Assembly (NCBI GenBank): GCA_033854175.1
Contig: JAWOKN010000056.1
Span: 11,702-75,701, forward strand
DNA length: 64,000 bases
Source: DATKPE01 sp033854175
GTDB lineage: Bacteria; Bacteroidota; Ignavibacteria; UBA10030; SZUA-254
Direction of reading: 5' to 3'
Shown here: in pieces, positions 58,073 to 64,000 of the stretch
How positions within the stretch are numbered: the stretch's first letter is position 1
Layout of the letters: each line of letters opens with the position of its first letter
Notes under the pieces: model-generated
The model's database searches: none
Told to the model about the DNA's origin: nothing
The model's input: the letters and a program-made list of their open reading frames with translations, nothing else
Program-made: the position numbers and the translations under genes

Positions 58073-58348
58073 TAAAAATTCCTCACTCTATACATCATCA
58101 AGAGATGTGCCAGCAGGCGGTTTAGGGGCAAATTGATATACCTTTACAAGTGAACATTTTTCAGTGGTTTAGGAAGACCATGCAGGGTTTCCGGGACCTA
58201 TTTCTCAATGGTGAAAGCTCAAAAAAATCAACCTTTCAGAAATGATAACCTGGGGACATGGTGGCAGAGGGAGGCGGAAGATCCTGACGAATTTCCCCAT
58301 GATAGTCTCAAAGGCGGGTCCTCCCGGCGATCCACGGGCGAATCTTCT

Positions 58349-58364
58349 TGGCACACACATTGAA
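58349..58364 (+). promoter_or_regulatory. Sigma-54-like promoter of the methylmalate/citramalate-type cluster
   Basis: TGGCACACACATTGAA has perfect -24 TGGCAC and the 10-base spacing, but -12 is TTGA. Predicted start about 75 bases before ATG 58449. Confidence 0.4.
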
Positions 58365-58448
58365 TCATGAAGAATGCGCAAACTGCGGGAAAAGACACAC
58401 ACGGCAACCATTTGCAAACAAACATCTTACCCAGAAGGAACAGACAAC

Positions 58449-59567
58449 ATGGCACGTTACAAAATCGCTTGGCTCCCCGGGGATGGAATAGGGATTGAGG
58501 TCCTTGAAGCGGCGCGGATCGTCCTGGACAAACTCGATTTCAACGCGGAATACCTGCATGGTGACATCGGCTGGGAATTCTGGTGCAAGGAAGGCGATCC
58601 GTTCCCGGCGCGGACGATCGAGCTACTGAAAAACGTCGACGCCGCAATGTTCGGGGCGATCACATCGAAGCCGGTCAAGGCAGCGCAGGCGGAGCTTGCG
58701 TCCGGTCTGCAGGGAACGGGGCTGGTCTACCGGTCGCCGATCGTACGGATGCGGCAGCTCTTCGACCTCTATATCTGTCTCCGGCCGTGCAAGGCATACA
58801 AGTGCAACCCCCTGAACTTCAAGGAAGGGATCGACCTTGTGGTATTCCGTGAGAACACGGAGGATCTCTATTCGGGTGTGGAATTCGGGCCGGTGCCGAA
58901 GGAACTCTCCTCAGTGCTTGCAGGCATATCAAAGCAATTCGCGCCGTTCAAAGATCTCGCCCCGGATCAATATGCGGTGTCGTGCAAGATCAACACCCGG
59001 AAAGGATCGGAGCGTATCATCCGGGCGGCATTCGAATTTGCGAAAGCAAATGGTCGGAAGAAAGTCACGGTTGTCCACAAAGCCAACGTCGTGCGGGCGA
59101 CTGACGGGCTCTTCTTCGAAACGGCCAAGGAGGTAGCCAGACACTATCCCGGCATCACGATGGACGATGCCAATATCGACGCCATGACAATGTGGCTATT
59201 GAAAAACCCGTTCAACTACGATGTCCTGGTCGCGCCGAACCTCTACGGGGACATCATCTCGGACCTCTGTGCGCAGATGGTTGGCGGGCTGGGATTCGGG
59301 TGTTCGGGGAACATCGGGGACAAACTTGCGGTATTCGAGCCGACGCACGGATCGGCCCCGAAGTATGCCGGAATGAAGAAGGTCAACCCGATTGCGACCA
59401 TACTCGCGGCAAAGATGATGCTCGACTGGCTTGGCGAGAAAGAAAAAGGAGCGCGGCTTGAGACAGCCGTCGCATCGGTCATCATGGATGGCACAGCCCG
59501 GACATACGACATGGGTGGAAAGAGCACCACCTATGACATGGCCAATGCCATAGCAGCAAAACTCTAA
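58449..59567 (+). CDS. Isocitrate/isopropylmalate family beta-decarboxylating dehydrogenase
   Basis: 372 aa from ATG 58449 with AAGGAA upstream. Catalytic residues present: Tyr in RENTEDLYSGVEF, Lys in VVHKANVVRATDGLF, and the Asp pair in NLYGDIISDLCAQM; nucleotide loop HGSAPKYAGM. The substrate loop SPIVRMRQLFDLYICLRP lacks the Ser-x-Asn pair that binds isocitrate and resembles homoisocitrate or 3-methylmalate/isopropylmalate enzymes. Genome context (HMGL family, CoA-transferase, aconitase-family subunits) favours a C5 hydroxyacid such as 3-methylmalate; isocitrate is the alternative. Confidence 0.88.
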   Translation: MARYKIAWLPGDGIGIEVLEAARIVLDKLDFNAEYLHGDIGWEFWCKEGDPFPARTIELLKNVDAAMFGAITSKPVKAAQAELASGLQGTGLVYRSPIVRMRQLFDLYICLRPCKAYKCNPLNFKEGIDLVVFRENTEDLYSGVEFGPVPKELSSVLAGISKQFAPFKDLAPDQYAVSCKINTRKGSERIIRAAFEFAKANGRKKVTVVHKANVVRATDGLFFETAKEVARHYPGITMDDANIDAMTMWLLKNPFNYDVLVAPNLYGDIISDLCAQMVGGLGFGCSGNIGDKLAVFEPTHGSAPKYAGMKKVNPIATILAAKMMLDWLGEKEKGARLETAVASVIMDGTARTYDMGGKSTTYDMANAIAAKL

Positions 59568-59597
59568 AAGCGGACGAACATCCACGAATAAAAAACG

Positions 59598-60518
59598 ATG
59601 AAAAACATCATACTCCACGAAGTCGGGTTACGGGACGGCCTTCAGATGGAAAAGCAGGTCGTACCGATGGAGCACAAACTCCGGTGGATCGGCAATCTCA
59701 TCGATGCCGGAGTCGACATCATCCAGGTCGGGTCATTCGTCCATCCCGAAAAAGTCCCCCAGATGGCAGACACCGACACCCTGTTTACAAAACTCACCGC
59801 GGAACGTCCCGGTTCGCGCAAGGTCACATTATCGGGGTTGGTGTTGAATGAAAAGGGATTGGAGAGGGGCTTCAAGTGCGGAGTGGAGATGTTCTGCATG
59901 GGAGTCTCGGCGAGCGAGACGCACAGCAGGAAGAACACCGGGATGAGCACAAGTGAAGCGACGGTGCGGATCATTGCGATGGCAAGAGAGGCCGGGGCGG
60001 CGGGAAAGCGGGTGCAGGTATCGGTACAATCGGCGTTCGGCTGCGGGTACGAAGGAATTGTTTCGCAGGAGCGGGTCTTAGGGATCGTGCAACGGTATCT
60101 CGATGCAGGTTTAAGCAACATCAGTCTCGCCGACACCGCCGGACATGCATCACCCGATCAGGTCGAAAAGCTCTATGAGGCGATATTCAAACTTGACGAC
60201 AAGGCTGAATGCGCGTGTCATTTCCACAACACCTACGGTCTGGCGCTGGCAAACTGCTGGGCAGCGATGAAGGCAGGCGTACAGAACTTTGAAACATCAG
60301 TTGCAGGGCTTGGCGGATGTCCGTTCACGAAGGTAGCTGGCGGGAACGCCTGCACGGAAGACTTCGTCCACATGCTGCACAGGATGGGGCTGAGGGAAGA
60401 GATCAGCCTTGAAAAACTCATCGACACCGCAAAAGACGTGGCGGGATTTTTCCAGCGGGACATGTCCGGGTCGGTCTACAAAACCGGGCCAATTATTGCG
60501 GGTCAGTTAACCCATTAA
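59598..60518 (+). CDS. HMG-CoA lyase family enzyme, possibly citramalyl-CoA lyase
   Basis: 306 aa. All catalytic features of HMG-CoA lyase: HEVGLRDGLQ (Arg-Asp), CHFHNTYGLALAN (metal His), and GLGGCPFTKVAGGNACTEDF with the loop Cys. The family includes R-citramalyl-CoA lyase of Chloroflexus, which splits the C5 thioester into acetyl-CoA and pyruvate. Because a class III CoA-transferase follows 20 bases later, as in Chloroflexus, the citramalyl-CoA reading is favoured over HMG-CoA. Not decidable from sequence alone. Confidence 0.87.
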   Translation: MKNIILHEVGLRDGLQMEKQVVPMEHKLRWIGNLIDAGVDIIQVGSFVHPEKVPQMADTDTLFTKLTAERPGSRKVTLSGLVLNEKGLERGFKCGVEMFCMGVSASETHSRKNTGMSTSEATVRIIAMAREAGAAGKRVQVSVQSAFGCGYEGIVSQERVLGIVQRYLDAGLSNISLADTAGHASPDQVEKLYEAIFKLDDKAECACHFHNTYGLALANCWAAMKAGVQNFETSVAGLGGCPFTKVAGGNACTEDFVHMLHRMGLREEISLEKLIDTAKDVAGFFQRDMSGSVYKTGPIIAGQLTH

Positions 60519-60537
60519 TCATCGGAGAATGCCCATT

Positions 60538-61731
60538 ATGAAACTCCTCACCGGAATCCGGGTCCTTGATCTCACGAACGTCCTCTCCGGACCCTTCGCG
60601 ACCCTTCATCTCGCCCTGTGCGGGGCAGAGGTCATCAAGATTGAAAACCCGACCGACGGCGATCTGGCGCGAAAGCTCGGGTGTGTACCGAAATACAACC
60701 AGATGCTCATGGGCACAAGTTTCCTGGCGCAGAACGCGAACAAGAAATCGGTAACCTTGAACCTCAAGGCGCCGGAAGGGAAAGAGATCCTGAAGAGACT
60801 CGTAAAAACGGCCGACATCCTGGTAGAAAACTTCCGGCCGGACGTCATGACGAGGCTCGGGCTGTCGTACGACATCCTGAAGCAAATCAATCCGCGTCTG
60901 ATCTACTGTGCGATATCGGGATTCGGGCAGACGGGTCCTGACGCCTTCAAGCCGGCATACGACCAGATCATCCAGGGGCTAAGTGGTGAGATGGCGATCA
61001 ACGGGGACGAGCGGTTGAGCCCCTTACGGGCCGGTTTCCCCGTCTGCGACACCGTGGGTGGATTGAACGCCGCGTACGCCATTCTTGCGGCGCTCTACTA
61101 TCGGGAACGGACAGGAGAAGGGCAGTTTATCGACGTAGCGCTCCTTGACTCCATCATGCCGTTGATGGGGTGGGTAGCGGCGAATTTACTGATCGGCGGA
61201 CAGCAGCCCATGCCGATGGGAAACGACAACTTCACCGCAGCGCCGTCGGGGACATTCAGGACGAAGGACGGGCACATCAACATCGCGGCAAACAAGCAGG
61301 AACAGTGGGAAGCTGTAGCAGACGTCCTGGGTATGCCGGAACTAAAAACCGATCCCCGATTTCAGGAGCGGGACACACGGAAGAAGAACCGGAAAGAACT
61401 CACACCGCTCCTCGAGGCAAAGCTCGCAGAGCGCGAAACCGATCACTGGGTGGAGACGCTCAACGCGCATGACGTCCCATCGGGGGCCATACTCGGTCTT
61501 GAGGCAGCGCTCACGCAGGAGCAGATCAAGCACCGGAAGGCTCTTGAAACGGTAGAAACCGAGGGGATTGGGAGGTTAAACCTGTTCAACCTCACGGCAA
61601 AATTCAGCAACGTATCGTGCAACGTCGAGGCACCCCCCCCGAGGCTCTCCCAGCACACCGAGGAGGTTCTCAGAGCAGCAGGGTACACCGATGAAGAGAT
61701 CAGTTGTTTCCGTCAGAAGAAAATAATCTAG
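60538..61731 (+). CDS. Class III (CaiB/BaiF) CoA-transferase
   Basis: 397 aa from ATG 60538 (GGAGA at good distance; ATG 60529 also in frame). Family hallmarks: GIRVLDLTNVLSGPFATLHL, VIKIENPTDGDLAR, LAQNANKKSVTLNL, FGQTGPDAFKPAYD, and GEGQFIDVALLDS with the catalytic Asp region. In the Chloroflexus 3-hydroxypropionate cycle an enzyme of this class moves CoA from succinyl-CoA to citramalate. Carnitine, formate or oxalate specificity is less likely given its neighbours. Confidence 0.9.
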   Translation: MKLLTGIRVLDLTNVLSGPFATLHLALCGAEVIKIENPTDGDLARKLGCVPKYNQMLMGTSFLAQNANKKSVTLNLKAPEGKEILKRLVKTADILVENFRPDVMTRLGLSYDILKQINPRLIYCAISGFGQTGPDAFKPAYDQIIQGLSGEMAINGDERLSPLRAGFPVCDTVGGLNAAYAILAALYYRERTGEGQFIDVALLDSIMPLMGWVAANLLIGGQQPMPMGNDNFTAAPSGTFRTKDGHINIAANKQEQWEAVADVLGMPELKTDPRFQERDTRKKNRKELTPLLEAKLAERETDHWVETLNAHDVPSGAILGLEAALTQEQIKHRKALETVETEGIGRLNLFNLTAKFSNVSCNVEAPPPRLSQHTEEVLRAAGYTDEEISCFRQKKII

Positions 61732-61773
61732 GAAATTTTACAACACCAGTCACAACACCAAAGGCGCAAATTT

Positions 61774-63057
61774 ATGGGGATGACAATAGTCGAAAAAATA
61801 CTGGCACGGGCGAGTGGCAGTTCCCGTATTCAGGCGGGGGACGTGGTAGAGCCGCGTGTCGATCTGGCAATGTCGCACGAGAACGCCGCGCTCGTGATCA
61901 ACCAGTTCAGCGAGATCTACAAGGGAACCGGGCATGAGGCCAGGGTATGGGATCCTTCAAGGATCGCGATAATCTTTGACCACCGTGTACCTGCTGAAAG
62001 CTCCAAGACAGCGACAAACCAGAAGAAAGTCCGTGAATTTGTCGGCAAGCAGGGGATAACAAAATTTCACGACATACGGGGTGATGAAGGGGGCATCTGT
62101 CATCAGATACTCCCGGAGAACGGATATGCACGGCCCGGCATGGTCGTTGTCGGGACAGACAGTCACACGACAAGTCACGGGGCGCTCGGGGCATTTTCGT
62201 TCGGGATCGGGGCGACGGAGATGGCGAGTGTCTGGACGCTCGGCAGTGTATTGAACGTCGAAGTCCCCGGGACCATCAAGGTCAACGCGAGGGGAAAATT
62301 TTCAAAACTCGTCTCGCCGAAGGATCTGATCCTCCATCTCATTGGCAAGCTCACGGCGGAGGGGGCCAATTTCAAGGTCATTGAATTTCACGGGGAAGCG
62401 GTCCGAAACATGCCAACATCGGGCCGGCTGACCCTGTGCAACATGTCGGTTGAGGCCGGCGCCACATCGGGGATCGTCCCTGCGGATGAGGAAACGCTCC
62501 GATATCTGAAGGAAGAAGCGGGTATCCGGGAAAAGATCGAAACGGTCTCCCCCGATGCCAACGCCATCTATGACGCGATTGTCGACATCGACGTCAGCGA
62601 CCTTGCGCCGCAGATCGCATGTCCGCACACGGTTGACAACGTCAAGGCGGTTAGCGAGATCGGCGGGACGAAGGTCAATCAGATCGTCATCGGATCGTGT
62701 ACGAACGGCCGTCTGGACGATCTGGAGGTTGCTGCGCGGATCCTCAAAGGGAAGAAGGTGGGGAAAGGCGTACGGATGCTGATATTCCCCGCATCGTGGC
62801 GGATCTACAAGCAGGCATTAAAGAGCGGGATGCTGAGCGATCTGGCCGATGCGGGTGCAGTCATCATGAACCCGGGGTGCGGATGTTGTCTCGGTGTGCA
62901 TCAGGGTGCGCTCGCGGATGGCGACGTATCGCTTTCGACGACAAACCGTAATTTCAAGGGAAGAATGGGAAATCCGAATTCAGAAGTTTACCTCTGCTCT
63001 CCCGCGGTAGCCGCGGTGAGTGCGATAACCGGGGTCATCACCGATCCCAGAGAGTGA
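61774..63057 (+). CDS. Aconitase/3-isopropylmalate dehydratase family, large subunit
   Basis: 427 aa, ATG 61774 (61780 also possible). Cluster cysteines in IGSCTNGRLDDL and NPGCGCCLG, substrate loops DSHTTSHGALGAFSFGIGAT and GVRMLIFPASWRIYK. Length and separate small subunit put it with archaeal-type LeuC/homoaconitase. It isomerises a hydroxyacid through an alkene intermediate; citraconate/citramalate chemistry is known for this family. Three bases before the small subunit gene. Confidence 0.92.
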   Translation: MGMTIVEKILARASGSSRIQAGDVVEPRVDLAMSHENAALVINQFSEIYKGTGHEARVWDPSRIAIIFDHRVPAESSKTATNQKKVREFVGKQGITKFHDIRGDEGGICHQILPENGYARPGMVVVGTDSHTTSHGALGAFSFGIGATEMASVWTLGSVLNVEVPGTIKVNARGKFSKLVSPKDLILHLIGKLTAEGANFKVIEFHGEAVRNMPTSGRLTLCNMSVEAGATSGIVPADEETLRYLKEEAGIREKIETVSPDANAIYDAIVDIDVSDLAPQIACPHTVDNVKAVSEIGGTKVNQIVIGSCTNGRLDDLEVAARILKGKKVGKGVRMLIFPASWRIYKQALKSGMLSDLADAGAVIMNPGCGCCLGVHQGALADGDVSLSTTNRNFKGRMGNPNSEVYLCSPAVAAVSAITGVITDPRE

Positions 63058-63060
63058 GAA

Positions 63061-63579
63061 ATGACCATGCAGAACACCAGTCACAGGGTTGTCTACGTCT
63101 GTGGTGACGACATATCGACAGACGTCATCTATCCCGGCCGGTACATGGCGACAGTGTTGCCGTCGGAGACACCGCAGTACGCCTTTGCCGACAACGCGGG
63201 ATTCAACACAAAGCTGAAAAGCAAGGAAATCCCGCCGGGAAGCGTGATCGTAGCGGGGAAAAACTTCGGGTGCGGGTCATCGCGCGAGCAGGCATGTTCG
63301 ACGCTGCGGGGATACGATCTCATCATCATTGCAAAGGGATTTGCGCGGATATTCCTTCAGAACGCGGTCAACCTCGGGCTGCAGACGATCGTCTGTCCGG
63401 ACATCGCGGCCTCGGAAAAGGACATACTGGAAATCACGCCCGGTGAGGTGAAGAACACGACGACGGGGAAATCGTACCCGGTCGTCCCGCTTCCGAAGGC
63501 GCGGCAGGACATCATCAACGCAGGCGGACTGATACCCTACACCAGGCAGCGCATGCTTGAGAGGGTGGGGAAACAATAG
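63061..63579 (+). CDS. Aconitase/3-isopropylmalate dehydratase family, small subunit
   Basis: 172 aa. The swivel domain has DDISTDVIYPGRYMATV and GKNFGCGSSREQACSTLRGY. The specificity loop, usually YLRT or YLVV in LeuD/HACN, reads YMAT here, and EHA-P is EQACST. This points to a substrate other than 3-isopropylmalate, homoaconitate or aconitate as studied, in keeping with a methylated C5 acid. It forms the dimeric enzyme with the preceding subunit. Confidence 0.9.
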   Translation: MTMQNTSHRVVYVCGDDISTDVIYPGRYMATVLPSETPQYAFADNAGFNTKLKSKEIPPGSVIVAGKNFGCGSSREQACSTLRGYDLIIIAKGFARIFLQNAVNLGLQTIVCPDIAASEKDILEITPGEVKNTTTGKSYPVVPLPKARQDIINAGGLIPYTRQRMLERVGKQ

Positions 63580-63581
63580 CG

Positions 63582-63815
63582 TCAATCCGCCATTGCGAGC
63601 GTCATATCGCGGCGGAGGGCGATCTCGTCCTCAAACTCCCTGAGTGCGTCGGAATGCTGGCGGTGAGACTGCAGGAGGCAGTTCAGGAGCGGCCGGGCCT
63701 CATCTCCGACCTCGGAGAGGAGGGAATCATAAAATGCAATAATTTGTTCTTCCCTCTGGAGAGCCTCTTCGAGCACCTCCTGCATTGACATCTGGGAAAA
63801 CTGCTTCTTCTTCAT
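63582..63815 (-). CDS. Small helical (ferritin-like) protein
   Basis: 77 aa, convergent with the small-subunit gene. Helical hairpin EEALQREEQIIAFYDSLLSE / RPLLNCLLQSHRQHSDALRE with Glu and His residues at half-ferritin spacing (REEQ, SHRQH). It is similar in type to 2936-3205. The start may be ATG 63815 or 63791 (MSMQEVLEEAL). A diiron site would need dimerisation; not proven. Confidence 0.6.
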   Translation of the reverse strand: MKKKQFSQMSMQEVLEEALQREEQIIAFYDSLLSEVGDEARPLLNCLLQSHRQHSDALREFEDEIALRRDMTLAMAD

Positions 63816-63841
63816 TTCCGGTTACCTCATTTTCACAATAA

Positions 63842-63863
63842 CCCCGCACAAGAGAGTGTGGGG
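63842..63863. promoter_or_regulatory. Hairpin near the right window edge
   Basis: CCCCGCAC and GTGTGGGG pair with one wobble around AAGAGA. On the minus strand it sits about 27 bases upstream of the small helical protein start; it may lie in its leader. Downstream bases to 64000 hold no supported gene. Confidence 0.35.
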
Positions 63864-64000
63864 ATACTTCTAAGGGCCTACGTCTTCTCATCAAACCGCA
63901 GGTACGGATCTTCCGTATACAGTTTTTGAAACGGACACAATCCAAGGATGCGTCCAAGGCAAGGGTAAAATAAAAAAGGTTGGGACAAAATCAAACTCTG

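Larger units (their letters stand above)
57988..58448. other. Divergent regulatory region hemerythrin / dehydrogenase operons
   Basis: 461 bases without a gene. It holds a minus-strand TATAAT (58035-58040), a 10+10 bp perfect inverted repeat at 58046-58072 and a sigma-54-like element at 58349-58364. It therefore controls both the Nfn/Buk unit and the aconitase-family cluster. Confidence 0.6.

Noticed and set aside
1..64000. Search for tRNA, rRNA, CRISPR, IS elements and prophage genes
   Set aside because: No cloverleaf-like intergenic stretch, repeat array, transposase or phage structural gene was recognised by eye.

Overview
The window reads like a chromosome segment of an uncultured anaerobic member of the FCB group (Bacteroidota / Ignavibacteria-like lineages). 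The pointers are a secreted beta-propeller protein with a C-terminal type IX secretion sorting domain (YPNPFNPST motif), NifJ next to a dihydroorotate-dehydrogenase-like protein, a receiver-PEP/pyruvate-binding fusion, DUF6132/DUF302 proteins, and many ferredoxin-dependent enzymes. No rRNA, tRNA, CRISPR array, insertion sequence or phage gene was seen. The lineage is an inference from gene content, not from a marker gene.

Layout. 1-11.7 kb: one long minus-strand operon for amino-acid and 2-oxoacid catabolism. In order of transcription it holds alanine dehydrogenase, a CoA-transferase, a small CxxC protein, malic enzyme, a thioredoxin-fold protein without its cysteines, a four-subunit 2-oxoacid:ferredoxin oxidoreductase, a small helical protein, two paralogous cysteine-rich proteins, a radical-SAM-like protein without its AdoMet cluster cysteines, and a Cys/Met lyase cut by the window edge. 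12-17.4 kb: outer-membrane barrel, receiver-PEP/pyruvate-binding protein, glutamate dehydrogenase with a clear terminator. 17.8-21.3 kb: OsmC, cytochrome bd (cydAB), a HypC-like protein lacking the catalytic Cys. 21.5-24.2 kb: Ser/Thr kinase with TolB-like and TPR regions. 24.6-31.9 kb: a membrane electron-transfer operon (two GcvH-fold proteins around a 4Fe-4S protein and a HybB/NrfD-type membrane protein), then a histidine kinase with two heme-c-like motifs, a sigma-54 activator and archaemetzincin. 32.1-37.3 kb: nifJ, a DHOD-like protein and an Rrf2 regulator. 37.3-41.3 kb: polyferredoxin, methyltransferase, second OsmC, FmdB zinc ribbon, rhodanese, DUF6132, DUF302. 41.6-51.6 kb: mixed housekeeping and small-protein genes and the 14-repeat secreted propeller. 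51.8-58 kb (minus): hemerythrin, NfnA/NfnB-like transhydrogenase, butyrate kinase, phosphate acyltransferase, radical SAM/SPASM enzyme. 58.4-63.6 kb (plus): isocitrate/isopropylmalate-type dehydrogenase, HMG-CoA-lyase family enzyme, class III CoA-transferase and two aconitase-family subunits.

How it fits together. Amino acids would be deaminated or cleaved (alanine dehydrogenase, Cys/Met lyase, glutamate dehydrogenase) to 2-oxoacids, oxidised to acyl-CoA with ferredoxin reduction (VorB-type enzyme, NifJ), and conserved as ATP through CoA-transferase or Ptb/Buk, with electrons balanced by an Nfn-like complex, cytochrome bd under traces of oxygen, and the HybAB-like membrane module. The 58-63 kb cluster has the enzyme families needed to interconvert 2-oxobutyrate + CO2 with pyruvate + acetyl-CoA through 3-methylmalate, citraconate, citramalate and citramalyl-CoA. 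That is the best candidate here for an unrecognised pathway.

Regulation. Three near-consensus sigma-54 (-24/-12) promoters (20961, 32062, 37291) and several variant ones lie shortly upstream of operons. The 24.6 kb and 37.3 kb promoters are each accompanied by a perfect inverted repeat. Minus-strand and plus-strand genes visibly differ in third-codon-position choice, which suggests strong replication-strand bias.
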